Shown here: positions 37,894-47,775 of the stretch, piece by piece | Position numbering within the stretch: position 1 is the first letter of the stretch | How the letters are laid out: each line of letters begins with the position of its first letter | NCBI RefSeq assembly: GCF_000814675.1 | Contig: NZ_JWIG01000021.1 | Location: 62,001-126,000, forward strand | DNA: 64,000 nucleotides | Direction: 5' to 3' | DNA from: Pseudoalteromonas distincta | Lineage (GTDB): Bacteria; Pseudomonadota; Gammaproteobacteria; Enterobacterales; Alteromonadaceae | Made by a program: the position numbers and the translations under genes | Notes under the pieces: generated by a model | The model's database searches: none | What the model was told of the DNA's origin: nothing | What the model saw: only the letters and a program-made list of their open reading frames with translations

Positions 37894-38292
37894 TTATAAC
37901 TCAGCAGTAATGTGCTCGTTAAGCGCTGCTTTTTCGTCAATGCTAAGCGCTTGCTTTGATTTAGCAATAAAGTCGTACCTCACCATCACAGCTTTGCCTA
38001 TTGCGCAGCATTTATCGTGTTGCCATGCTTCTTGCCTAAGTGTAAAAGAGCTAGTTCCTATATGCTCTACAGAGGTTTTTACGGTCACTTCGTGGCCATA
38101 AAATAATTCGCCTACAAACGACACTTCAACTTTGGCGATAATCAATTTCCAATCATGTGGATTTAAGTCCGGTGTAAAAAACTTAAAAATAGGTCCACGT
38201 GCGACTTCAAACCATACAGGGAGTACGGTATTGTTAATGTGTCCGAGTGCATCTGTTTCGCTAAAGCGCGGCATCACTTTTTCAATAAACAT
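37894..38292 (-). CDS. Hotdog-fold acyl-CoA thioesterase (YbgC/FcbC-like)
   Basis: A 132-residue hotdog protein beginning MFIEKVMPRFSETDALGHINNTVLPVWFEVARGPIFKFF. The TDALGHINN segment holds the Asp used by 4-hydroxybenzoyl-CoA thioesterase-type enzymes. IIAKVEVSFVGELFYGHEVTVKTSVEHIGTSSFTLRQEAW forms the rest of the fold. It probably hydrolyses acyl-CoA; the substrate is unknown. It is upstream of the sigma-factor gene on the same strand, with the structured leader between, so read-through is possible. Confidence 0.85.
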   Translation of the reverse strand: MFIEKVMPRFSETDALGHINNTVLPVWFEVARGPIFKFFTPDLNPHDWKLIIAKVEVSFVGELFYGHEVTVKTSVEHIGTSSFTLRQEAWQHDKCCAIGKAVMVRYDFIAKSKQALSIDEKAALNEHITAEL

Positions 38293-38325
38293 AAAAATCC
38301 AATAATAATTATATAAAGGTAAACC

Positions 38326-39030
38326 ATGACGGACTTTATACGCGTTATTGATAACGCATTAAGCGATGAGTTTTGCGATGAATTTATTTCCACATTCGCG
38401 CAAAGCCCGCATGTAAGACAAGGGGTAACATCGGGCGGTGTCGACTTAAAGAAAAAAGACAGCCACGACCTACACTTAAATAATCACCCCGAATATGCAC
38501 AACAATTAAAACATATACAACAAACGACTGCACAGCATGTTTTTAAGTATGTTGAAGAGCATATTTTTATGATGATTGGGGCATTTGGCTTAAAGGTTTA
38601 TCATCCAAAAACAGGCGAAGTAGTCGATTTAACCCAAGAGAATTTTGAAGAAGTGGGTAAACCGCAATTACCCGTTTTAGTTCAGCAAATTTTTAGACTC
38701 GGTAACATTCAAGCGCAAAAATACGAAGTAAACAAAGGTGGCTACCCTTACTGGCACAGTGAAGTTTATCCGCAGCTACAGCACAATGAAGCTTTGCATC
38801 GCGTGTTGTTATTTATGTTTTACTTAAACGATGTAGAGGAAGGTGGTGAAACAGAGTTTTATTATCAAAACCGTAAAATAGCCCCTCAAAAAGGCACTAT
38901 GGTAATAGCACCTGGCTACTTCACACATACTCATAGAGGCAATAAACCAGTATCAACCGATAAGTATATTTTAACCTCGTGGGTACTGTTTAACCGTGCA
39001 GAACAAATATATGGTGCGCCTAAGAGTTAG
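38326..39030 (+). CDS. Prolyl 4-hydroxylase-like 2OG-Fe(II) oxygenase with an HxE triad
   Basis: A 234-residue double-stranded beta-helix oxygenase. The sequence GGYPYWHSEVYPQ has H144-x-E146 where the family normally has HxD; the second His is H203 in FTHTHRG, and K213 (TDKYILTSW) should bind the 2-oxoglutarate carboxylate. FMFYLNDVEEGGETEFYY is the typical core strand. It may hydroxylate a protein or free substrate; the target is unknown. It is divergent from the thioesterase gene with a 33-bp gap. Confidence 0.82.
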   Translation: MTDFIRVIDNALSDEFCDEFISTFAQSPHVRQGVTSGGVDLKKKDSHDLHLNNHPEYAQQLKHIQQTTAQHVFKYVEEHIFMMIGAFGLKVYHPKTGEVVDLTQENFEEVGKPQLPVLVQQIFRLGNIQAQKYEVNKGGYPYWHSEVYPQLQHNEALHRVLLFMFYLNDVEEGGETEFYYQNRKIAPQKGTMVIAPGYFTHTHRGNKPVSTDKYILTSWVLFNRAEQIYGAPKS

Positions 39031-39050
39031 CGCACCAAAATCAGTATTAT

Positions 39051-40286
39051 TTAACCGAGCAGTTCATCAAATAAATTAAACAACTGATCTAGCTCTTCAA
39101 TGGTGTTGTAGTGCATACAACCAATGCGCACTACGCCGCCTTTATCAAGCACATCTAATTGCTTGCACAACCCTTGCGCGTAAAAATTACCATCCCACAC
39201 GCAAATATGCTGCTTACCTAGAAATTCCGAAACGGCGCGTGGCTCAAGCCCTTCAAAAATTAAAGCAAAAGTAGGTGTACGCTCATTAAGGCGATCAAAA
39301 TCATCAATACCAAATAACTTAATACGTGGATAATTAACTAAGCGCGTTAAAAAGTGTTCGCTAAGCGCCATTTCGTGCTGCTTAGTTTTAGCAAAAGCAA
39401 CGCTTAACTTTTCGCGACGTGAGTGGCTATCGTCAAGTTCGCTAATCGCCGCAATGTAATCAACAGCTGCGATAAAACCAGCCATTGCTTCAAAGCTTTG
39501 CGTGCCGGTTTCCCAGCGACCTGGTGCTACGTCTTTAGCTGGCTCAACCTTGTAAGGCGTAAACCCGTCTAAATGTTCTTTTTTACCATAAACCATACCT
39601 AAATGCGGGCCAAAAAACTTATACGCAGAGCACGCTAAAAAGTCGCAATCAAGTGCTTGTACGTCAACAAGTTCATGCGGTGCATAGTGTACGGCATCAA
39701 CATAAACAAGTGCACCTACAGCGTGAGCAAGCTCTACAATACGTTTGATATTGTTAATTGAACCTGTGGTATTTGACGCATACGTTACCGCTACAAGCTT
39801 AGTGTTGCTGTTTAATAAGCTTTCAAATTGCACCATATCTAAGCTGCAATCAGCTTCATTAATTAAAGCCGTATTAACTTTAACGCCTTTATCTTCTGCA
39901 GCTTGTTGCCACGACGATACATTCGAGAAGTGATCGGCATTGGTTACAATCATTTCATCGCCAGCCTGCCAGTCGCGTGAAATTGCACGGCTAAAACTAA
40001 ACGTAAGGCTGGTCATGTTTGGACCAAACACAATTTGTTGTGAGCTAGGTGCATTAAGTAAGTCAGCGGCGGCTTGGCGCGCATTCGCCATCAACTCAAC
40101 CGTTTTATCACTTGAAAAAAACGCGCCACCTAAGTTCGAATTATAATGACCTAAATAAGCTGTCATCGCAGTAAGCACCGATGTTGGTACCTGCGAGCCA
40201 CCTGGTCCGTCTAAAAATATTGGCGATTTACCATCAACGTTCTGCATTAATGCTGGAAACTGCTCACGTAATTGCGTTATGTTCAT
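39051..40286 (-). CDS. Cysteine-desulfurase-like class V aminotransferase (VC1184 type)
   Basis: A 411-residue PLP-dependent enzyme with VDAVHYAPHELVDVQ (cofactor Asp197) and the PLP lysine K223 in ACSAYKFFGPHLGMVYG. It resembles the cysteine-desulfurase-like VC1184 subfamily rather than IscS or SufS, and no mobile loop with a catalytic Cys is obvious, so desulfurase activity is doubtful. The ATG at 40286, preceded by AAGGA, is chosen over an ATG 11 codons upstream that would overlap the previous gene. It follows a 2OG-Fe dioxygenase gene by 11 bases: the two should act together. Confidence 0.82.
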   Translation of the reverse strand: MNITQLREQFPALMQNVDGKSPIFLDGPGGSQVPTSVLTAMTAYLGHYNSNLGGAFFSSDKTVELMANARQAAADLLNAPSSQQIVFGPNMTSLTFSFSRAISRDWQAGDEMIVTNADHFSNVSSWQQAAEDKGVKVNTALINEADCSLDMVQFESLLNSNTKLVAVTYASNTTGSINNIKRIVELAHAVGALVYVDAVHYAPHELVDVQALDCDFLACSAYKFFGPHLGMVYGKKEHLDGFTPYKVEPAKDVAPGRWETGTQSFEAMAGFIAAVDYIAAISELDDSHSRREKLSVAFAKTKQHEMALSEHFLTRLVNYPRIKLFGIDDFDRLNERTPTFALIFEGLEPRAVSEFLGKQHICVWDGNFYAQGLCKQLDVLDKGGVVRIGCMHYNTIEELDQLFNLFDELLG

Positions 40287-40297
40287 GCCTAACTTCC

Positions 40298-40930
40298 TTA
40301 AGACGTTAATACAAAACAATCCAGGTAACCTGGTTTGCTAGCATCAATTTTGTTCATAGGTGTTGCGTTATGCCACACTTGACGGTCGTTTATTAATGCA
40401 AACATGCCGTCTTTTATTTCCATTTTAAAACAAGGCTCAGCTTGCTTGTTTTCGTACACAAGCAGTTCGCCGCCTTCTAAGTTCTCGTGAGAAACACCGC
40501 ATATACATACATGGTCAAAACCATCTTGATGCACGCCTTCTGGCGCTGCAGGTGTATCGCTATCGATGGCAAGCATACGGAACTGATGAATTTCAATATT
40601 ACGCTGCTCATCAATACCGGTAAGTTGGCGAAACTCATTTACAATGCTTTTCATGCCCTCTGACTCAAGTAAACTTTGCTCTAAATTTTCGTAAGTACGC
40701 TCTACATTACCTTGAAAAGTATTAATTGAATCATCTTGAACAAATGCTTTGGCTTGCTGTAGCTTTATTTCACCATTTTGCATTTTTACTACTGAATAAC
40801 GACGTTTACGAAAGGCACCATCTGCATAAAGGTTTGCAGGAAGGTTATCAAAAGAAGGTTTAACCAAATCAATATTTGCTTGGTTAACAAAACGTAGTTG
40901 CAATAAATTCTGGTTGTTTAATGCTGTCAT
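40298..40930 (-). CDS. 2OG-Fe(II) dioxygenase of the L-isoleucine-dioxygenase-like family
   Basis: A 210-residue protein of the family (PF10014) that includes Bacillus L-isoleucine 4-dioxygenase. The iron triad is H134-x-D136 (GVHQDGFDH) and H187 (DRQVWHNATPM). The motif HQFRMLA precedes it, and GGELLVYEN is the usual strand. It probably hydroxylates a free amino acid, though the substrate is not visible. It forms a two-gene operon with the cysteine-desulfurase-like enzyme, which suggests that one makes the substrate of the other. Confidence 0.8.
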   Translation of the reverse strand: MTALNNQNLLQLRFVNQANIDLVKPSFDNLPANLYADGAFRKRRYSVVKMQNGEIKLQQAKAFVQDDSINTFQGNVERTYENLEQSLLESEGMKSIVNEFRQLTGIDEQRNIEIHQFRMLAIDSDTPAAPEGVHQDGFDHVCICGVSHENLEGGELLVYENKQAEPCFKMEIKDGMFALINDRQVWHNATPMNKIDASKPGYLDCFVLTS

Positions 40931-41090
40931 AAAATCTCGCCTAAAATAATGAGAATATTGATAAGGATTTTAATGCATTTTGATAGGAATTTTTGCGCGA
41001 TTAATTACTTTAAAAGCAATTTAAGACTAGAGTTAATACAATAATACAAAAAAAGAAGCATGAACTATCTAATATTTGTTTTAACCAATA

Positions 41091-41114
41091 AAAAACCCGC
41101 CGAAGCGGGTTTTT
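41091..41114 (-). terminator. acnB terminator
   Basis: A 10-bp stem AAAAACCCGC/GCGGGTTTTT around CGAA, 17 bases beyond the acnB stop codon, with a T-run on the minus strand. Confidence 0.9.
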
Positions 41115-41130
41115 AAACAAACTCTAAAAG

Positions 41131-43728
41131 TTATACAGCTTGTTGAATAATCACGTTGTCTGCTTTTTTAGTGTAAGCAGGCATACGGTGGAAGTTTAAG
41201 TAACGGTAAGTATCTGCAGCCGTTGCATTAATCTTCGCTGCGTATTCTTGGTACTCAGCTGGAGTAGGTAGTTTACCTAAAATAGCCGCTACTGCAGCAA
41301 GTTCTGCTGAAGCTAAGAATACGTTCGCGCCATTACCTAAACGGTTAGGGAAGTTACGTGTAGAGGTAGACACAACCGTTGCTTTGTCTGCAACGCGTGC
41401 TTGGTTACCCATACATAGTGAACAACCTGGAGTTTCGATACGTGCACCTACACGACCAAAGATACCGTAGTAACCTTCGTCTGTAAGCTGATCTTTATCC
41501 ATCTTAGTTGGCGGGGCAACCCAAAGCTGAGTTGGGATACGACCTTTAAAGCCATCTAGTAACTTACCTGCTGCGCGGAAGTGACCGATGTTAGTCATAC
41601 AAGAACCGATGAATACTTCGTCGATTTTCTCGCCAGTAACATCAGATAATAAACGTGCATCATCTGGGTCATTTGGAGCACAAAGGATTGGCTCTTTAAT
41701 ATCTGCTAAATCGATTTCAAGTACATGTTTGTACTCTGCATCAGCGTCAGCTTCCATTAGTTCTGGGTTAGCTAACCAATCTTGCATTGCAGTAATACGA
41801 CGCTCAATAGTACGTACATCGCCGTAACCTTCAGAGATCATCCATTTAAGCATAACAATGTTTGATTCTAGGTATTCTGCGATAGACTCTTTAGAAAGTT
41901 TAACCGCACAACCTGCTGCAGAACGCTCTGCAGATGCATCTGATAGTTCGAACGCTTGCTCAACAGTTAGGTGTTCAACGCCTTCAATTTCTAGTACACG
42001 ACCAGAGAATTCGTTAATTTTACCTTTTTTCTCAACTGTTAATAAACCTTCTTTAATACCGAAGTAAGGGATTGCATGTACAAGGTCACGTAAAGTGATA
42101 CCTGGTTGCATTTCACCTTTAAAGCGAACCAAAATTGACTCAGGCATATCAAGAGGCATAACACCTGTAGCTGCTGCGAATGCTACTGCACCCGAACCTG
42201 CTGGGAATGAAATACCTAATGGGAAACGTGTATGTGAATCACCACCAGTACCTACAGTATCTGGTAATAACATACGGTTTAACCATGAGTGAATTACACC
42301 ATCACCTGGGCGAAGTGACACACCGCCACGGTTCATGATGAAATCAGGAAGCGTATGGTGAGTGTTTACATCGATTGGTTTAGGGTAAGCCGACGTATGA
42401 CAGAAAGACTGCATTGTTAAATCTGCAGAAAAACCTAAACATGCTAAGTCTTTAAGTTCGTCACGTGTCATAGGACCTGTTGTATCTTGCGAGCCAACAG
42501 TTGTCATTTTAGGTTCACAGTATTGGCCTGGGCGAATACCTGGAACGTTACACGCTTTACCAACCATTTTTTGCGCTAGTGTGAAGCCTTTTTCAGAAAC
42601 TTCTGTCACTGTTGGTACTTTAAATACATCAGTTGGACCTAGGCCAAGTGATGTACGTGCTTTATCAGTTAAACCACGACCAATGATAAGTGGTATACGA
42701 CCACCAGCACGAACTTCATCTAAAATTACATCAGATTTAAGTTCAAAAGTTGAGATTACTTTGTCAGTACCGTGGCTCTTAACAACACCTTCGTACGGGT
42801 AAATATCGATTTGCTCACCCATGTTAAGCTCATCAACATTTAATTCGATTGGTAATGCACCTGAATCTTCCATTGTATTGAAGAAGATTGGAGCAATTTT
42901 ATTACCTAGACATACACCGCCAACACGCTTGTTTGGTACGAATGGGATATCATCGCCCATGAACCAAAGTACGGAGTTAGTTGCAGACTTACGAGAAGAA
43001 CCAGTACCAACAACATCACCTACATATGCAAGTGGTAAGCCTTTAGTTTTTAATTCTTCAAGCTGAGAGATTGGACCTACTTCGCCTGGCTTGTCTGGTG
43101 TAATTCCATCACGTTCAATTTTTAGCATTGCTAAAGCATGAAGTGGGATATCTGGACGAGACCATGCATCAGGTGCTGGTGATAAGTCATCAGTATTTGT
43201 CTCGCCAGTTACTTTAAATACAGTAACTGAGATCTTTTCAGCAACAGCTGGCTTATTAGTAAACCATTCTGCATTTGCCCAAGACTCAATAATTTGCTTA
43301 GCGAATGTGTTACCCGCTTTTGCTTTTTCTTCAACATCGTAGAACGCATCAAACATAAGTAATGTATTTGAAAGGCCTTTAACTACGATTGGTGCAAGTG
43401 TTTCGTCATCAAGTAGGTCAATCATTGGCGCGATATTGTAACCGCCCAGCATTGTACCTAATAATTCTGCCGCTTTTTCTTTAGAAACAAGTGGAGAATT
43501 AGCTTCACCTTTAGCTACAGCTGCTAAAAATCCCGCTTTAATATAAGCAGCATCATCAACACCAGCTGGTATACGCTGAATGAACAAATCTAAAATGAAT
43601 TCTTCTTCACCTGCAGGTGGATTTTTTATTAATTCAATAAGATCAGCAGTTTGCTGAGCATCTAATGGCGCTGGTACGATACCTAACGCGGCACGTTCTT
43701 CTACGTGTTTACGATATTCTTGTAGCAC
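41131..43728 (-). CDS. acnB: Aconitate hydratase B
   Basis: Interconverts citrate and isocitrate in the TCA cycle and acts in the methylcitrate cycle. The start is GTG at 43728 (GAGGG upstream), giving [17 protein letters not shown] and exactly the 865 residues of E. coli AcnB; an upstream ATG would add 17 unrelated residues. Domains: N-terminal HEAT-like (about 1-160), swivelling domain 4, then domains 1-3. The Fe-S cysteines are visible in SCMTNIGHF and CSLCMGNQ. Single gene with strong terminator. Confidence 0.97.
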   Translation of the reverse strand: MLQEYRKHVEERAALGIVPAPLDAQQTADLIELIKNPPAGEEEFILDLFIQRIPAGVDDAAYIKAGFLAAVAKGEANSPLVSKEKAAELLGTMLGGYNIAPMIDLLDDETLAPIVVKGLSNTLLMFDAFYDVEEKAKAGNTFAKQIIESWANAEWFTNKPAVAEKISVTVFKVTGETNTDDLSPAPDAWSRPDIPLHALAMLKIERDGITPDKPGEVGPISQLEELKTKGLPLAYVGDVVGTGSSRKSATNSVLWFMGDDIPFVPNKRVGGVCLGNKIAPIFFNTMEDSGALPIELNVDELNMGEQIDIYPYEGVVKSHGTDKVISTFELKSDVILDEVRAGGRIPLIIGRGLTDKARTSLGLGPTDVFKVPTVTEVSEKGFTLAQKMVGKACNVPGIRPGQYCEPKMTTVGSQDTTGPMTRDELKDLACLGFSADLTMQSFCHTSAYPKPIDVNTHHTLPDFIMNRGGVSLRPGDGVIHSWLNRMLLPDTVGTGGDSHTRFPLGISFPAGSGAVAFAAATGVMPLDMPESILVRFKGEMQPGITLRDLVHAIPYFGIKEGLLTVEKKGKINEFSGRVLEIEGVEHLTVEQAFELSDASAERSAAGCAVKLSKESIAEYLESNIVMLKWMISEGYGDVRTIERRITAMQDWLANPELMEADADAEYKHVLEIDLADIKEPILCAPNDPDDARLLSDVTGEKIDEVFIGSCMTNIGHFRAAGKLLDGFKGRIPTQLWVAPPTKMDKDQLTDEGYYGIFGRVGARIETPGCSLCMGNQARVADKATVVSTSTRNFPNRLGNGANVFLASAELAAVAAILGKLPTPAEYQEYAAKINATAADTYRYLNFHRMPAYTKKADNVIIQQAV

Positions 43729-43978
43729 AATATTGCCCTCTTGGTGACGTGAAAGTATCCGGTAGCGCTTTGGGCGCAAATAAGTTACCCAATACTTATA
43801 GTATTCTAACGCGTAATTATAAAGCTTTTATGGATAGATGAAAATCCATCCAGTTGCGCAACTGATTATACCGATTATAAATACTATGAATAGTGGTTGT
43901 GGTAAAAACTATTTTCATGAATACTTGTTAAGTAAGAATCATTACCATTAACTAGTATTAATTTATTACAGGCATAAA

Positions 43979-44003
43979 AAAACCCAGCACTTGGCTGGGT
44001 TTT
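43979..44003 (-). terminator. Terminator of the OmpA-family gene
   Basis: AACCCAGC/GCTGGGTT stem with a short loop, flanked by A-rich left and T-rich right sides, 20 bases after the stop codon; T-run on the minus strand. Confidence 0.88.
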
Positions 44004-44020
44004 TATTACAAACTATTTAA

Positions 44021-45076
44021 TTAACGTAAAACTTTAACGTTTTTGATAGTTTTGATATGCGCTTCTACACGACGGTTTTCTGCGTTTGCAGCTTTAGTGT
44101 TTGCATCATTTTTAAGACGCTCTTCACCTAAACCAACTGTAGTAATACGATCTTCAGCAATACCATCAGCAACAAGTTGCTTAGCTACAGCATCAGCACG
44201 TTTTTTAGATAACCATTTGTTGTAAGTTGCTTTACCTACAGCAGAAGTGTGACCTTCTAATAGTACTGTTGTATCTGGGTACTCTTTTAAGAATGCAGAT
44301 ACTTTTTCAATATCATTTAAGTATTGAGTAGATACTGCAGAAGCATTGTTAGGGAAAGTCACTAATAAGCTTACTGTTACTTCTTTATCTTCATATAAAG
44401 TACAACCAGTACCATCTACAGCATCAGTCATAGGTGTGTTAGGACACTTATCATCTGTATCAGCAATATTATCGTTATCGCTGTCTGCAGGGGCTACAGC
44501 TACTTCAACAACTTCAGGAGCAGGTTTAACTTGCTCAACCGGTGCAGAGTTTTGGCCAAATAAGTAGTTAATACCAATTTTAGCGCCAACATCTGTATAA
44601 CCACGGTCAAGACCTTGATATACAGCTGTTTCAGCATTTACAAATAAGCCATCTGTAATGAAATGCTGGTAACCAACACCTGCATTTAAGAATGTGTTGT
44701 CATCAACTACGTCAATTTCCTTAATACCGAAAAGACCATAGAAAGGACCGCCGTCTAAATGGTAAAGAGCATCAATACCGTAACGCTCGCCATCAATATT
44801 GTTACGGTTGCCAGCAACTTTATCAAAAGCATTAAAATCCATGTCTGCATATTCAAGACGTGCGCTCCAGTAATCACTGAAACGGTAACCAGCTTCAACA
44901 CCCCAGCCAGTTGATTCGTTTACGTCAAGACCGGCTTGATCACGCATGTTTTTCCAAGATGCGTCATAGTAGTCACCAAATGCGCCAATGTAGAAACCTT
45001 CTTCTTTATCAGCAGCGAATGTAGATGCGCTAGTTGCAGCCAACGCGATTGCAATTGTAAGTGTTTTTAATTTCAT
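44021..45076 (-). CDS. OmpA-family outer-membrane protein
   Basis: A 351-residue protein with signal peptide (MKLKTLTIAIALAATSASTFA), an eight-strand beta-barrel domain (about 22-175), a Pro/Val linker (PVEQVKPAPEVVEVAVAP), a thrombospondin-type-3 calcium-binding-like repeat (DSDNDNIADTDDKCPNTP) and a C-terminal OmpA/MotB peptidoglycan-binding domain (VLLEGHTSAVGKATYNKWLSKKRADAVAKQLV, NRRVEAHI). It anchors the outer membrane to peptidoglycan and may act as a small porin. Confidence 0.92.
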   Translation of the reverse strand: MKLKTLTIAIALAATSASTFAADKEEGFYIGAFGDYYDASWKNMRDQAGLDVNESTGWGVEAGYRFSDYWSARLEYADMDFNAFDKVAGNRNNIDGERYGIDALYHLDGGPFYGLFGIKEIDVVDDNTFLNAGVGYQHFITDGLFVNAETAVYQGLDRGYTDVGAKIGINYLFGQNSAPVEQVKPAPEVVEVAVAPADSDNDNIADTDDKCPNTPMTDAVDGTGCTLYEDKEVTVSLLVTFPNNASAVSTQYLNDIEKVSAFLKEYPDTTVLLEGHTSAVGKATYNKWLSKKRADAVAKQLVADGIAEDRITTVGLGEERLKNDANTKAANAENRRVEAHIKTIKNVKVLR

Positions 45077-45466
45077 TGTTTTCTTCCCATTTGAACAATT
45101 TTAAATTGTAGCTAATCGATACTAGCTCAATCAGTTTTATATAGACTAACTGAGCCTTTGTTAATCAATACTTAACGAAAAATAAAGTTTATAACTTTTT
45201 TTCTATGCCTTGTCACAACACACATCCACTTACTATAGGCGAAATTAAAACTTTATTGAAAAATAAATATAGTAGTTTTTGTAAATTAGTACTTAGCAAG
45301 GAATGTAAGAGCAATTAAATTGAATGCACTTATAAATGCAAAGAAATATTGCTTGCTTTATATTGTGCGCATAATACCACCAGAATTAGCATTCCCCTAG
45401 GTATATGCGCATGTTTGATTAAAAAATGACTCTTTTTAATCATGCGGTTATATTTAAAGTTAAGTA
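45077..45466. other. AT-rich intergenic region between the OmpA-family gene and selO
   Basis: A 390-bp stretch with no credible reading frame. It must hold the promoter of the OmpA-like gene and the end of the selO transcript. No hairpin with a T-run, repeat or recognised operator was seen. Confidence 0.5.
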
Positions 45467-46876
45467 TTAAGTACCACAAAAAGTCTGGTAGTCATTATCA
45501 TTAGTCGGTGGAGAGCAAAATTCTGATAATTCTTCACCGTTAGAGTATGGATTGCCGGCTATTTTTATAAAGCGCTGTAGTAACTCGCTAGATCCTGTAG
45601 CGTTATATTGTGCAATTATTTCTTCGATCACATGATTTCGCGGTATAACACGAGGATTTGCAGCTCTCATTACTTCATAACTATTATCGTCAGTTAAGCT
45701 TACCCACTTAGCTCTCCATTCAATTAGCGACTCAGGTACGCTTTTTTCTCCTTTTAAGGATTCAGTAAGCGCATCAAAGGCATTGGTGTAGTCGAGCTGA
45801 TTATCTTTTAATAGCGTTAACAACTCTGCTATTAACTCGCCACTACTATCGCTAGATTCATTTAAACCCAGTTTTTGTGCCCACATAGCCGTAAACTCAG
45901 TATTAAACTGCTCAGCAAAACTATTAATAAATGGCGTCATTAATGAAACCGCTTGCTCGTCATCATCGCTAATAAGTGGTATTAAACTCTCAGCTAAGCG
46001 TGCGCAGTTCCAGTTAGCTATATTAGGTTGATTACCAAATGCATACCGACCTTGTTTGTCGATAGAGCTAAATACGGTATCAAAGTCGAAGCTATTCATC
46101 ATGGCACACGGGCCGTAATCAATGGTTTCTCCGTTTACTAGCGTATTATCGGTATTCATTACTCCATGAATAAAGCCAACACGCATCCAGCTCACAACTA
46201 GCTTAACTTGGTTTTTAATCACAGCGCCTAAAAATGCTAAATAGCGCTGCGATCCTGTATCCGTTATTTCTGGGTAGTGTCGCTCTATAGCTAAATCGGC
46301 TAAATTTTTAAGCCCTTCAACATCGCCTTGCGTTGCTAAATATTGAAACGAGCCAACACGAATATGGCTCGTTGCTAAACGAGTAACTATAGCACCTGCT
46401 TGTGGCGGATTACGATAAACCGTTTCGCCACTACCAACAACCGCTAAGAAGCGTGTGGTTTTAATGCCTAGTGCATGCATTGCCTCGCTCATTACGTATT
46501 CACGAATAGCAGGACCAAGAGCACAACGCCCATCCCCCCCTCTTGAGTAAGGAGTAGCACCAGAGCCTTTTAATTGAATATCCCACAACTGGTTTTTATC
46601 ATCATTAATAGCGCCCAATAAATGCGCTCGCCCATCGCCTAAACGTGGTGAAAAATGTCCAAATTGGTGCCCAGAGTAACCAAGTGCTACCGCAGGAATC
46701 GCCTGTTTTTCATTACCGCTAAAAGTGCTGGCACGCAAATCAACCGCAACGTTAATATTAAACTCTTTTGCTAAGCTCTCATTCCACAGTAATAACTGAG
46801 GAGAGGCGACACTTGCAGGGAAATCTTCTATTGCGAAGTTTTCCGCAATATCTGTGTATCTTGGCACTAATCTCAT
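45467..46876 (-). CDS. selO: Protein adenylyltransferase SelO (YdiU)
   Basis: A pseudokinase-fold enzyme that transfers AMP to protein Ser/Thr/Tyr residues in redox control. The 469-residue protein has GYSGHQFGHFSPRLGDGRAHLLG near residue 70, DIQLKGSGATPYSRGGDGRCALGPAIREYVMSEAM (ATP-binding inverted orientation), GFIHGVMNTDNTLVNGETIDYGPCAMM with the metal-binding DN, and PYSNGEELSEFCSPP near the end. Bacterial homologues end in a cysteine rather than selenocysteine; here a C-terminal Cys is in YQTFCGT. It follows the tag-like gene by 11 bases. Confidence 0.93.
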   Translation of the reverse strand: MRLVPRYTDIAENFAIEDFPASVASPQLLLWNESLAKEFNINVAVDLRASTFSGNEKQAIPAVALGYSGHQFGHFSPRLGDGRAHLLGAINDDKNQLWDIQLKGSGATPYSRGGDGRCALGPAIREYVMSEAMHALGIKTTRFLAVVGSGETVYRNPPQAGAIVTRLATSHIRVGSFQYLATQGDVEGLKNLADLAIERHYPEITDTGSQRYLAFLGAVIKNQVKLVVSWMRVGFIHGVMNTDNTLVNGETIDYGPCAMMNSFDFDTVFSSIDKQGRYAFGNQPNIANWNCARLAESLIPLISDDDEQAVSLMTPFINSFAEQFNTEFTAMWAQKLGLNESSDSSGELIAELLTLLKDNQLDYTNAFDALTESLKGEKSVPESLIEWRAKWVSLTDDNSYEVMRAANPRVIPRNHVIEEIIAQYNATGSSELLQRFIKIAGNPYSNGEELSEFCSPPTNDNDYQTFCGT

Positions 46877-46887
46877 GGTAATTCCTA

Positions 46888-47583
46888 TTATTGCTGATTT
46901 ATACCAACACGGTTGTCACCTACGCCATAAGCAACAATTAAGCTTAACTCTTGCATACTTAAGCCGCTTTGCTTTTGCATTTCGTTAAAAAAAGCTTGGG
47001 CTGCATTTAGTGACTTTTTAGTTTGTAAGCCGCCGTCTATAATTTTATGGGCACGCAAATAATTCTCTACATCGCGTGATAGTAAAAATGTATCTTTACC
47101 AAGTGCTCGCAACGCGTAAGGCCCTGTATTTCCGCCTAAACGCGAACCATGTTTTTTTAAATACGCCCACAAACCAATAATATCGTCTGTTGGCCAATTA
47201 GCGATAAACTGACTAAAACTGCCATGTTCCCCTGCTATTTCGTGGATCATGTAAGCATTTTCGGTAATTGTTTTTACTTTTTTATAGTTACGAACAATGC
47301 GCTCATCCGTTGCTTTTTGTTCCAGCATATCGGGTGGCATCATTAATAACTTATCAACGCTAAAATCCCAAAAAACCTCTCTAAAGCCTGCCCACTTATT
47401 ATTTATGACTGACCAATAAAAGCCGCTTTGAAATACTTTTCGAGTAAATTCTTCAAGCCAATCGTCGTCACTTAACGTGCTTAGTTGTTTTTTAGATAGC
47501 GGTTTTGCAAGTAATAACTTAAGCATTTTTTCAGAGCCTTTTCGCTCTACCGCTCGCTTATAAATATCGCTAAATTTTTCCAT
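46888..47583 (-). CDS. DNA-3-methyladenine glycosylase I-like protein lacking the zinc-snap cysteines
   Basis: A 231-residue protein with the helix-hairpin-helix glycosylase fold of the Tag family (PF03352): FTRKVFQSGFYWSVINNKWAGFREVFWDF, IANWPTDDIIGLWAYLKKHGSRLGGNTGPYALRALGKDTFLLSRDV. E. coli Tag binds zinc through two Cys and two His; this protein contains no cysteine at all, so the zinc snap is absent. It should remove 3-methyladenine from DNA, but specificity may differ. The ATG at 47583 with GAGG upstream is preferred to a GTG six codons earlier. It is cotranscribed with selO. Confidence 0.75.
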   Translation of the reverse strand: MEKFSDIYKRAVERKGSEKMLKLLLAKPLSKKQLSTLSDDDWLEEFTRKVFQSGFYWSVINNKWAGFREVFWDFSVDKLLMMPPDMLEQKATDERIVRNYKKVKTITENAYMIHEIAGEHGSFSQFIANWPTDDIIGLWAYLKKHGSRLGGNTGPYALRALGKDTFLLSRDVENYLRAHKIIDGGLQTKKSLNAAQAFFNEMQKQSGLSMQELSLIVAYGVGDNRVGINQQ

Positions 47584-47682
47584 ACTAATTAAATACCTCA
47601 CTACTTATATTGCTAGTGTACGAGAAAAGCACCTAATACGTAACCACCCCTCTTTTCGATGAATTAATCTGTATTTAGTCGC

Positions 47683-47712
47683 TTGACACCTAGACGGCTA
47701 AAATGCTTTAAT
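47683..47712 (+). promoter_or_regulatory. Sigma-70 promoter of the lysine operon
   Basis: TTGACA at 47683-47688 (perfect -35) and TTTAAT at 47707-47712 are separated by 18 bases, placing the transcript start near 47719, just upstream of the riboswitch. Confidence 0.7.
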
Positions 47713-47734
47713 CGCCGTAATTACCCTATTTAAA

Positions 47735-47774
47735 TTGCACAGGTTTGTAAGTTTTACCCTACAAACAGGTGCAA
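47735..47774 (+). other. 5' stem-loop preceding the lysine riboswitch
   Basis: TTGCAC and GTTTGTA (47735-47740, 47743-47749) pair with TACAAAC and GTGCAA (47760-47766, 47769-47774), with a small AG/AG internal loop. The hairpin ends immediately before the aptamer P1 strand and would be the first structure in the transcript. Confidence 0.6.
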
Positions 47775-47775
47775 A

